From JBAZCO01 sp041654915 (GTDB lineage: Bacteria; Bacillota; Clostridia; Christensenellales; DTU072): a stretch of 8,698 nucleotides of DNA. The notes under the pieces are model-generated. The model had not been told where the DNA came from. It was given only the letters and a program-made list of their open reading frames with translations, and searched no databases. The stretch is taken from the NCBI GenBank assembly GCA_041654915.1, contig JBAZCO010000075.1, positions 1 to 8,698 on the forward strand. The letters run 5' to 3'. Positions 1 through 6,302 of this stretch are shown piece by piece (the first letter of the stretch is position 1; each line of letters begins with the position of its first letter). The position numbers were made by a program, and so were the translations under genes.

Positions 1-1356
1 GAGGGAGCAGTTGCTCATATCAAGGGCGCTCCCGACATACTCATAGGTGAGTGCAACTATATTATGGACGGCGCAGCCGTTCGTCCAATTACCAAAGAGG
101 ACATTGAGGCTATCCATAGCGCCAACCACGCAATGGCAACCAAAGCGTTGCGGGTGCTTGGCATTGCTATCAAGACGGGGGAATTGGATGTGAAAACCAT
201 AGAAAAAGATATGGTTTTTGTCGGATTAGTAGGTATGATTGACCCCCCCAGAGCCGAAGTTAAAGATGCGGTAGCCGTTTGTAAAAAGGCGGGTATGCAG
301 GCAATTATGATAACAGGCGACCATATGGATACGGCACGGGCGATTGCATCTGAAATAGGTATTTTGAGCGACGACGGCTTGACGATAACAGGGGCGGAAC
401 TAGATAAACTATCGGACGAGGAGTTTCTTGCCAATGTTGGGCGCTATTATGTTTATGCAAGGGTAAGCCCTCAAAACAAGGTGAGAATAGTAAAGACTTT
501 CCAAGCGGCGGGCAAAAAGGTTGCAATGACGGGCGACGGGGTAAATGATGCCCCAAGCATAAAGTCTGCCGATATTGGCATTGGTATGGGCATCACGGGT
601 ACAGATGTCAGCAAGGGCGCAAGCGATATGGTGCTTGCCGACGACAACTTTGCCACGATAGTACACGCAGTAGAGGAAGGCAGAAAGGTATACAGCAATA
701 TTAAAAAGGCGGTGCAGTACTTGCTATCGGCAAACATTGCCGAAGTGCTTTGCGTGTTTATAGCAACGGTGTTTCTCAAAATGCCGTTCCTCACCCCGAT
801 TATGATACTTTGGGTAAACCTTGTTACCGACAGCTTGCCGGCGCTTGCCCTAGGTACGGAAAAAGCAGAGCCGGATATAATGAACTATCCGCCAAGAAAG
901 TCAAGCGCAAGCTTGTTTTCGGGCAAGACGGGCAAAAACATCATCATACAGGGCATAATGCAAACAGGGCTTGTGCTTGCAAGCTTTTTGATAGGGCATT
1001 ATGTATTATCTGGCAACCCCGACGCAACCGACCCAGAGGCGATGACAATGGCATTTATCACGCTATGTATGATACAGCTATTTCACTCTTACAATATGCG
1101 CTCTAGCCACTCACTGTTTTCCTCCAACCCGCTTGAGAACCGTTTCTTAAATCTATCCTTCTTGATTTGTTCGGCTCTCCTAATTATGGTTATTGTAATA
1201 CCCGGTGTTGGACCTACGGTATTTGGCACGGCAGAAAAATTGAGCGGAGCAGAATGGGCGATAGCGCTTGGTATATCTGTGATAATCATACCTCTTGTAG
1301 AGGCGCAAAAGGCTATTGAAAAACTTATTGCTAACTTCAAGGCAAAAAAAGCTTGA
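1..1356 (+). CDS. P-type Ca2+-transporting ATPase, C-terminal part (5' truncated by window edge)
   Basis: Membrane pump that couples ATP hydrolysis to Ca2+ export from the cytoplasm. The frame is open from base 1, so the visible 451 residues are the end of a longer protein; family members are about 850-900 residues. In order, the sequence shows the nucleotide-binding KGAPD motif (codons 8-12), DPPR (81-84), the TGD motif (105-107) and the hinge TGDGVNDAP (177-185). The membrane helices of the C-terminal half follow. The phosphorylated Asp (DKTGT) lies outside the window. Ca2+ specificity is inferred from M5 (SANIAEVLC, with Asn 245 and Glu 248) and M6 (NLVTDSLPALALG, with Asn 273 and Asp 277), which match the SERCA/PMCA site II residues. 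Bacterial relatives are Listeria LMCA1 and Bacillus YloB. The first in-frame ATG, at 64, lies inside the nucleotide-binding domain and is not the real start. Ca2+ rather than Na+ or Mn2+ is likely but not proven. Confidence 0.93.
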   Translation, partial: EGAVAHIKGAPDILIGECNYIMDGAAVRPITKEDIEAIHSANHAMATKALRVLGIAIKTGELDVKTIEKDMVFVGLVGMIDPPRAEVKDAVAVCKKAGMQAIMITGDHMDTARAIASEIGILSDDGLTITGAELDKLSDEEFLANVGRYYVYARVSPQNKVRIVKTFQAAGKKVAMTGDGVNDAPSIKSADIGIGMGITGTDVSKGASDMVLADDNFATIVHAVEEGRKVYSNIKKAVQYLLSANIAEVLCVFIATVFLKMPFLTPIMILWVNLVTDSLPALALGTEKAEPDIMNYPPRKSSASLFSGKTGKNIIIQGIMQTGLVLASFLIGHYVLSGNPDATDPEAMTMAFITLCMIQLFHSYNMRSSHSLFSSNPLENRFLNLSFLICSALLIMVIVIPGVGPTVFGTAEKLSGAEWAIALGISVIIIPLVEAQKAIEKLIANFKAKKA

Positions 1357-1531
1357 AGGAAATCATATATATGTGTGAAAGCCAACCGCTAACACTTTAG
1401 AGGAGCAAAAACCGCTAAACTAGTAAAATCCCTAATATAAGGACAAGTCATAACAAAGACAAAGCTTTGGAAAAATAGGTAAAATGCCCCTTAAAGGCAA
1501 AAATGCACGCTAAAAAGAGGCAAAATAAAAG
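1357..1531. other. Intergenic gap between Ca2+ ATPase and the hydrolase-like gene
   Basis: A 175-base AT-rich stretch. I see no convincing rho-independent terminator for the ATPase gene: there is no GC-rich stem followed by a T run. It contains a 9-base direct repeat AACCGCTAA (1384-1392 and 1410-1418) and a 10-base palindrome CAAAGCTTTG (1460-1469), neither with an evident role. A possible promoter and a ribosome binding site for the next gene lie in its right half. Confidence 0.6.
1456..1485 (+). promoter_or_regulatory. Candidate sigma-A-type promoter for the hydrolase-like gene and lepB
   Basis: AAGACA (1456-1461, 4 of 6 to TTGACA) and TAAAAT (1480-1485, 5 of 6 to TATAAT) are separated by 18 bases. 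Transcription would begin near 1492, leaving a leader of about 40 bases with an AAGAGG Shine-Dalgarno (1515-1520) 11 bases before the ATG at 1532. The match is modest in AT-rich DNA. Confidence 0.28.
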
Positions 1532-3181
1532 ATGAAACACACCATACTTTTACCCTCTGCCATATGGCAGGGCTATGACCCAGATGCGGAGGCGCTAGAA
1601 CCTCAGCTTCTTGCAGAGGATAAAAGAGAAAACATCCATATGCAAACCTATGTTGTCACCGCTTTAAGTGAGGGAGATGACAAACTTTTGGTTGCCGTAA
1701 AGATATACAGACCCGATTCAGGGGTGGGGCAAACTATATTGATTGTGCCGGAATATCATCGTCCGCCGTCAAGAGAACTTATTTTTGACCTTGCAAAGAG
1801 CGGCTTTACCGTGGTTGTTCCCGATTTATCGGGGGTTGCGCATCCCCCTACTATTTTTCCCAAAGCGTACGAGTACGGCAATTTTGACAAGGCGGGCGAC
1901 CACATAAAAAGAGTCACACCCACCGCAAAAGAAACATCCCAATACCTATATACAATCATAATTAAGAGAATGCTTGCTTTTATCAAGCAAAGTTTGCCTC
2001 TCAATCCGATAGGATTAGTTGGGCTTGGCGATGCGGTAGAGGTTGCTATGCAGGCGGCGGGTTCGGGCGGAAAAGTAGGGGCGCTGGCTTGCCTAAACAG
2101 CGCAGGATACCGAGAATATATTCGCCTCAACAAGTACGGCGGCGGCAAAGAACTTGTTATGGATGAGGAGCGCATAGCTTGGCTTGCGGGTGTGGCATCT
2201 GTTGCGTATGCAAAATATATTAATGTCCCCACATTTATTGCCATAGGCACAAACAGCGAAAAAAGCGATATCGACCGAGTGGAAAACTTGCTTGCCCTAA
2301 TACCCGGCGACAGAACTTATACATCTTTTAGCCCACGCACATCGGACTTCTTGTTACCTTACACCTATCGTACTTTTAAGCTGTGGCTGCAAAAGACGCT
2401 TTCTGGCGAAGCTTTTCCCGACTGTCCAAGGGCAATGGTGCGGGTTAATGAGGAGGGCAAAATATATGTGGATATAGATTGCGACCCTTCGTCTATGATA
2501 GAGAAAGTAACAGTATATTATAGTTATGGGGAATACAACCACGAAATTAGAGATTGGCTAAAAAAAGAGGGGATATCCGTATCCTTCAATGAGTTTATTG
2601 CAACGATAGAGGTATCCGACCCTGATGCGCCGCTCTTTGTATTTGCCGAAGTGCGGTATGAAAACGGTATTGCGTTATCCTCTCTCCCCGAATATATGGA
2701 GCTTGCAGGGCAACCTGTAAAGGCAAAGCCGATAATCAAGCCGTCCAGGATAGTCTTTGAGCCGTCCAACGGCAAGGATGTCTTTGTGGAGTGTTACAAG
2801 GGAGAAGTATTGATGGATTATGCGCTGGAAATCGTTGCTCCCAACAGCGCCAAGGGCATCAGCTCTAAGATAGGCAGCCTAAAGACCTATCATATAGACC
2901 GTCACTTAAATATTCCCTCGGAAAGCTTGCTGCAGGTGGAGCTGTTCTCCTCCGAGCCTAGGGAAGTGACAATCACCTTGCAAAACAAGGTGGAGGACGG
3001 TATAAAAAAATATGCGGCGGTAATAAACATTACAGACACCAAGGGGTTTTTCATAGGAAACAAGCTAAAGGCATCCGACTTCAAGGATGAAAGAATGATG
3101 CCGCTTGCCGCTTGGAGTAACATTCGCTCAATAGAGATTAACGGGGGCGATATAATCATAGGGAATATCTTATTTATTTAA
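1532..3181 (+). CDS. Alpha/beta-hydrolase-fold protein with degenerate active site; function unknown
   Basis: A 549-residue cytoplasmic-looking protein with no signal peptide or membrane segment. Residues about 50-290 read like an alpha/beta hydrolase of the dienelactone-hydrolase/esterase type: a strand-turn near 68-78 (TILIVPEYHRPP), a strand and Asp at VVVPDLSG (94-101), a nucleophile-elbow strand IGLVGLGDAVEVAM (160-173), and a late strand VPTFIAIGT (232-240). At the elbow, G-x-S-x-G is replaced by G-L-G-D-A, so the nucleophile position is Gly166. No His is present between residues 256 and 290, where the catalytic His is expected. Residues about 300-549 are beta-rich and contain KVTVYYSYGEYNHEIRDW (325-342), which resembles the beta-sandwich segments following some esterase domains; I cannot name the family. 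The start is the ATG at 1532, with AAGAGG 11 bases upstream. The gene ends 16 bases before lepB, so the two are probably co-transcribed. It could be a binding or scaffold protein, but that is inference. Confidence 0.85.
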   Translation: MKHTILLPSAIWQGYDPDAEALEPQLLAEDKRENIHMQTYVVTALSEGDDKLLVAVKIYRPDSGVGQTILIVPEYHRPPSRELIFDLAKSGFTVVVPDLSGVAHPPTIFPKAYEYGNFDKAGDHIKRVTPTAKETSQYLYTIIIKRMLAFIKQSLPLNPIGLVGLGDAVEVAMQAAGSGGKVGALACLNSAGYREYIRLNKYGGGKELVMDEERIAWLAGVASVAYAKYINVPTFIAIGTNSEKSDIDRVENLLALIPGDRTYTSFSPRTSDFLLPYTYRTFKLWLQKTLSGEAFPDCPRAMVRVNEEGKIYVDIDCDPSSMIEKVTVYYSYGEYNHEIRDWLKKEGISVSFNEFIATIEVSDPDAPLFVFAEVRYENGIALSSLPEYMELAGQPVKAKPIIKPSRIVFEPSNGKDVFVECYKGEVLMDYALEIVAPNSAKGISSKIGSLKTYHIDRHLNIPSESLLQVELFSSEPREVTITLQNKVEDGIKKYAAVINITDTKGFFIGNKLKASDFKDERMMPLAAWSNIRSIEINGGDIIIGNILFI

Positions 3182-3197
3182 AAAGTCGGGTAAAGAA

Positions 3198-3782
3198 ATG
3201 AGGAAAAAAACGAAAAATCTCCTATTTAATTGCTTGTTTTTCATATTGTGCTTAGCCCTTGCTTATGGTATAAGCGAGTATGTATTTGACACAATTTCTA
3301 TTGAGGGATACTCTATGGAGCAAACCCTCTTTGACGGCGATAAGATAATCTTATACAAGAGGGGCAAGTACGAAGTGGGGGATATTGTGGTGTTCAATAC
3401 CCACAAAAAAAATGCCGAGGGTAACGACCGCTACCTTGTAAAAAGAATAATAGGACTGCCCGGTGATACCATAGAAATAAAATATGACCCGCAAGACAGT
3501 CAACTCTATACTTACAGGAACGGTGAAAAGATAATAGAGGACTACATTAACCCTGAGCGCCCTATGTACCAAGAGATGGAGAGAGTTACCGTCCCTACGG
3601 GTGAGTTTTTTTATATGGGCGATAACAGAGGGGTGTCTGGCGACAGCAGATTTGGAGAAATGGGCAGGCTAGATAGCATTATGGGGCGTGCAATACTCCG
3701 CTACAATACTTCGGAGCGAGATATAAATATCATTAAAAGACTTATAATCACCCAAGTCGGAGATTTTTATTTTAATTTTTAA
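3198..3782 (+). CDS. lepB: Signal peptidase I (type I, Gram-positive short form)
   Basis: Membrane-bound serine protease that removes signal peptides from secreted proteins on the outer face of the cytoplasmic membrane. The 194-residue protein has one N-terminal transmembrane anchor (about residues 7-25). The family boxes follow: SIEGYSMEQTL with the catalytic Ser39, RYLVKRIIGLPGD with the general-base Lys82, and GDNRGVSGDSRFGEMG (141-156). The Ser/Lys dyad is complete, so the enzyme should be active. The length is normal for the single-anchor Gram-positive (SipS-like) type. The start at 3198 puts the anchor directly at the N-terminus; the Shine-Dalgarno is weak (GGG at 3188-3190 or AAAGAA just before the ATG). 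It lies 16 bases after the hydrolase-like gene, consistent with a two-gene operon. Many clostridia carry several signal peptidases, and nothing here shows which substrates this one serves. Confidence 0.95.
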   Translation: MRKKTKNLLFNCLFFILCLALAYGISEYVFDTISIEGYSMEQTLFDGDKIILYKRGKYEVGDIVVFNTHKKNAEGNDRYLVKRIIGLPGDTIEIKYDPQDSQLYTYRNGEKIIEDYINPERPMYQEMERVTVPTGEFFYMGDNRGVSGDSRFGEMGRLDSIMGRAILRYNTSERDINIIKRLIITQVGDFYFNF

Positions 3783-3840
3783 TTATAATTAGAAGAGTGC
3801 ATAACAATTTTCATACCTTTAATTTGTATCCTTGATAATT

Positions 3841-3869
3841 TTGCAAAAAGCGGCAAACTTTGGGATAAT
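3841..3869 (+). promoter_or_regulatory. Candidate sigma-A-type promoter for spoIIE
   Basis: TTGCAA (3841-3846, 4 of 6 to TTGACA) is followed after exactly 17 bases by GATAAT (3864-3869, 5 of 6 to TATAAT). Transcription would start near 3876, leaving a leader of about 24 bases without a clear Shine-Dalgarno. The GATAAT lies in the loop of the GGCAAA/TTTGCC inverted repeat. This competes with the more downstream extended -10 element at 3885-3893. Confidence 0.3.
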
Positions 3870-3884
3870 TCGCTTTGCCAAATG

Positions 3885-3893
3885 TGGTAAATT
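3885..3893 (+). promoter_or_regulatory. Candidate extended -10 element abutting the spoIIE start
   Basis: TGG (3885-3887) followed by TAAATT (3888-3893) has the TGn-plus-hexamer form of an extended -10. It lies six bases before the GTG start at 3900, so initiation at the usual distance would fall on the start codon itself. The same TGTGGTAAA block sits at the same distance upstream of addB. No good -35 is found at 16-18 bases; TTGGGA (3860-3865) is 22 bases away. Confidence 0.33.
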
Positions 3894-3899
3894 TATAGC

Positions 3900-6167
3900 G
3901 TGAAACGCTTAGGAATTTACAAATACTCTGCGTATTTTGTGTTTTTTATCTTTTTGTTTTATCTTGAGGATGCCGTGGGTATACGCCCATTTGCGGTAGC
4001 TTTTTTTATGGCGCTTGTATATTGCAAGCAAAATATTCTCATCCTCATCCCTTTGTATATATGCGCCGCTATGATTGCCGCCCCCAATATCCCAATGTTG
4101 ATTATTGCATCTGCCCCAGCGGCGGTAATCGCTCCCGCTCTCTTTATCCACTATAAAGCCCGCATAAAGTTAAAGCTTGTCGCAATTAACTTTTACACCT
4201 TTTTGGCAAGCTTGCCGCAGGTGTTTTTTTCGGTGGACAGTACATCGGAAATTGCCGATGCCGTCATTGGGATATTGGGAGCGCAGATTTGTTTGTACGG
4301 CGCAGTTATTGCGCTTTACGCTATCCTTGTCAAGCGCCTTAAATTTAGAATGAATACCGAAGAAGTGATAGCCTTTTCCGCAATTGCGGCAATATTGGGC
4401 GCAGGCTTTGCCGCAATAAATATATATTGGTACACACCTTACTATACGGCGCTGGCGGTAACGGTGTTACTTTCTATGTTCATAGACGGAAAGACCGCCC
4501 TAATAGTATCTGCCGCCTACGGGATAGGCGGCGCTATAATAACAGGGCAACCCGAAGTGTTGGCGCTATCGGTTATTTATGGGCTGCTCTGTATGGCTTT
4601 CACCAAGAACTCTCAATATTTTGCAGGCATTGCCGTTCTTGCCGCCGATACAATATTCCGTGCGTTTTTTGTAAGCAGCGCACCCTTTTCCTACTTTAGC
4701 TTGATATCTCCCGCCGTGGGAGTAGTGATAGTATTTTGTGTTCCAAACAAAATAAAAGAAAGGTTAAGTATATTCGGGCGTTGCTTTGCCGAAAGACATA
4801 CCGCACGCACATTGGTTAACCGTGACCGCCGACAAGTAGCGGAAAAGCTAAAGATGCTGTCGGGTGTCTTTTCGGAAATACAAGATATCCTATACATAGA
4901 AAACCGAGAAAAAGAGGAGAGCGCAAATATAGAATTGCTAACCCGTGAGGTTACAGCCCGCTGTTGCAAAAACTGTATATCCCTAGAGGGTTGCCGTGAG
5001 GCATTGGGAACGGATACAGATTTAATAGTAAGCGACCTAGTAATTGCCGCATTGGAACAGGGCAAGGCGACAATATTGGATACCCCGCCCTTTTTAAGCT
5101 CCCGTTGCCGCAAGATAAACGGCTTGATAACAGCGGCAAACGATGCTGTGGAGGCGTTTTTAGAGGGAGAAAAGAGCAAGGCAAGCATAGATGAGGGCAG
5201 GGCAATGGTGGGCGGACAAATGGGAGGGGTGGCAAAAATTCTAACCGAACTGCAAAGAGAGGTGGAGTGCCCTTTGTCCTATGATGTTGGCACGGAAAGT
5301 AAGCTTATAGAGGAGCTTAATGCGGTTAATATTGGGGCAACAGAAGCCGTGATTTATAAGGGCGAGCGCTCCCAAGTATCGGCGATGCTTACAATCCCCG
5401 AGGCAGATTACGGAAAAATTGAGATTGAGGAAGCTTTAAACCGCATAATGGGAACCCAAATGCAGCTTGCAAAAGCAGAAAAGACGGTTGGCGCAACCCT
5501 TGCGCTGCATTTTGAAAAAGCGCCCGTATATAAAGTTGTTTATGGGGAGCGTGATATTGCAAGGGAAGGCAATAGTACGAGCGGCGACCGCCACAGCGGT
5601 ATAAGGATTGCCCGTGACAAGGTTATGCTAATTCTTTCCGACGGTATGGGTTCTGGCAGGGGGGCAAGCCTAAACAGCGGCTATGCGATTAGCTTGATAG
5701 AAAGTTTTTACCGTGCAGGGTTTGACTACAAAACAATCTTTAGTTCGGTTGGCAAGCTGTTGTCGCTAAGGGAGAGAGAGGAGTTCAATGCAATAGACAT
5801 CGTCGTGATAGACACTTCCTCCGGCTATGCGGACTTTATCAAGCTTGGCGGGCGGGAAAGTTTTATTGTCACGGGCGGCGGGGTAGAAGTTATAGAGTGT
5901 GGCAGTTTGCCGCTGGGAATAATAGAGGACGCCGTCCCGCTAATAGAAAACAAAAAGCTATCCTCTGGCTCATTTATAGTTATGGTTTCCGACGGGGTTA
6001 TAGATGTAATCGGGCGGGAGACGCTTACCGAACTCTTGTCGGGAATATCAACAAACAATCCCGACACCGTTGCAGAGATTGTGATAAAGGAAACGGCTAG
6101 GCTATCCGGCGGCAGAGATGACGCCTCAGTGCTTGCCGCCCGCATTTTTAAAGAGGCGGCACGCTAA
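3900..6167 (+). CDS. spoIIE: Stage II sporulation protein E: membrane-anchored PP2C-type phosphatase
   Basis: SpoIIE dephosphorylates the anti-anti-sigma factor SpoIIAA-P at the asymmetric division septum, which frees sigma-F in the forespore. The 755-residue protein (Bacillus form about 827) has the full layout. Residues about 8-282 are strongly hydrophobic, about ten membrane segments. A central regulatory region follows (about 285-550), with a Cys cluster CCKNC...C (355-365). The C-terminal PP2C domain covers about 555-750. Phosphatase motifs are SGDRHSG (561-567, Asp563), SDGMGSGRGA (580-589, Asp581), SLPLGI (669-674), VSDGVID (696-702, Asp698) and GRDDASVL (738-745), so the metal-binding Asp residues are present. 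The start is GTG at 3900: an in-frame TAA at 3888 leaves no earlier start. There is no clear Shine-Dalgarno. The usual clostridial neighbours tilS, hpt and ftsH are not next to it; addB follows instead. Confidence 0.96.
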   Translation: MKRLGIYKYSAYFVFFIFLFYLEDAVGIRPFAVAFFMALVYCKQNILILIPLYICAAMIAAPNIPMLIIASAPAAVIAPALFIHYKARIKLKLVAINFYTFLASLPQVFFSVDSTSEIADAVIGILGAQICLYGAVIALYAILVKRLKFRMNTEEVIAFSAIAAILGAGFAAINIYWYTPYYTALAVTVLLSMFIDGKTALIVSAAYGIGGAIITGQPEVLALSVIYGLLCMAFTKNSQYFAGIAVLAADTIFRAFFVSSAPFSYFSLISPAVGVVIVFCVPNKIKERLSIFGRCFAERHTARTLVNRDRRQVAEKLKMLSGVFSEIQDILYIENREKEESANIELLTREVTARCCKNCISLEGCREALGTDTDLIVSDLVIAALEQGKATILDTPPFLSSRCRKINGLITAANDAVEAFLEGEKSKASIDEGRAMVGGQMGGVAKILTELQREVECPLSYDVGTESKLIEELNAVNIGATEAVIYKGERSQVSAMLTIPEADYGKIEIEEALNRIMGTQMQLAKAEKTVGATLALHFEKAPVYKVVYGERDIAREGNSTSGDRHSGIRIARDKVMLILSDGMGSGRGASLNSGYAISLIESFYRAGFDYKTIFSSVGKLLSLREREEFNAIDIVVIDTSSGYADFIKLGGRESFIVTGGGVEVIECGSLPLGIIEDAVPLIENKKLSSGSFIVMVSDGVIDVIGRETLTELLSGISTNNPDTVAEIVIKETARLSGGRDDASVLAARIFKEAAR

Positions 6168-6302
6168 AAGCCCTTGTAACCTAAGCAAAAAAGAGATTTT
6201 TTAAAACAAGCAAAAGAGTGTTTGACATTTTTGCCCACCCTTGCCCCCCAAGTATTTTATTAAAGGGCTTGCGCATAGAGTTTTTTGTGGTAAAATGGGG
6301 TT
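6168..6302. other. Intergenic gap between spoIIE and addB
   Basis: A 135-base gap. It contains an A6-GAGA-T6 motif (6187-6202) that could fold as a weak AT-only hairpin, a perfect TTGACA (6222-6227) without a partner -10 at normal spacing, and an 8-base inverted repeat AAGCCCTT / AAGGGCTT (6168-6175 and 6263-6270) separated by 87 bases. The addB promoter candidate occupies its right end. No strong terminator for spoIIE is visible. Confidence 0.5.
6269..6296 (+). promoter_or_regulatory. Candidate extended -10 promoter for addB, abutting its start codon
   Basis: TTGCGC (6269-6274, 3 of 6 to TTGACA), a 16-base spacer ending in TGG (6288-6290), then TAAAAT (6291-6296, 5 of 6 to TATAAT). The TGn extension compensates for the weak -35. 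The addB ATG starts six bases after the hexamer, where transcription itself would be expected to start. The GGGG at 6297-6300 is only two bases from the ATG, too close for a normal Shine-Dalgarno. Confidence 0.42.

Larger units (their letters stand above)
3783..3899. promoter_or_regulatory. Intergenic spoIIE promoter region
   Basis: A 117-base AT-rich gap between lepB and spoIIE. It holds two GATAATT copies 30 bases apart (3834-3840 and 3864-3870), an inverted repeat GGCAAA / TTTGCC (3852-3857 and 3874-3879), and a TGG-TAAATT extended -10-like element close to the start. No GC-rich terminator is visible after lepB. I found no good match to the Spo0A box TGTCGAA; the best is TTCGCTT (3869-3875), with only the TTCG core matching. 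In Bacillus, spoIIE is controlled by Spo0A-P from a sigma-A promoter; the same control here is plausible but not shown. Confidence 0.5.

Noticed and set aside
1371..1400. Nine-codon ORF (ATG ... TAG) preceded by AAGGA at a reasonable distance, just after the Ca2+ ATPase.
   Set aside because: Too short to distinguish from chance; no regulatory hairpin or attenuator-like structure follows it.
1384..1418. Direct repeat AACCGCTAA, two copies 26 bases apart.
   Set aside because: Only two short copies, no third unit and no spacing pattern to suggest an operator or CRISPR-like array.
1460..1469. Palindrome CAAAGCTTTG.
   Set aside because: No loop and no T run after it, so it is not a terminator; a 10-base palindrome in AT-rich DNA is weak evidence for an operator.
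1756..2250. A 164-codon open frame on the minus strand opposite the hydrolase-like gene.
   Set aside because: It is antisense to a well-supported gene; the translation is low-complexity Ser/Pro/Ala-rich and matches no family.
3780..3791. Perfect 12-base palindrome TAATTATAATTA overlapping the lepB stop codon.
   Set aside because: Made only of A and T; it would not form a stable terminator hairpin and is expected in AT-rich DNA.
3869..3875. Possible Spo0A box (TTCGCTT) upstream of spoIIE.
   Set aside because: Only the TTCG core agrees with the TTCGACA consensus; too weak to annotate.
4691..5188. A 165-codon open frame on the minus strand inside spoIIE.
   Set aside because: Antisense shadow of SpoIIE; the Ser/Arg-rich translation shows no domain and the sense strand is clearly the coding one.
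6187..6202. A6-GAGA-T6 inverted repeat after spoIIE as an intrinsic terminator.
   Set aside because: The stem is entirely A-T and lacks the GC-rich base needed for efficient termination.
6222..6258. Perfect TTGACA at 6222-6227 as the addB -35.
   Set aside because: No -10 at 15-19 bases, where the DNA is C-rich; the nearest candidate, TATTTT at 6253, is 25 bases away.
6168..6270. Inverted repeat AAGCCCTT / AAGGGCTT spanning the spoIIE-addB gap.
   Set aside because: Arms of 8 bases separated by 87 bases are not persuasive as RNA structure or as a mobile-element terminus; there is no target duplication or transposase.
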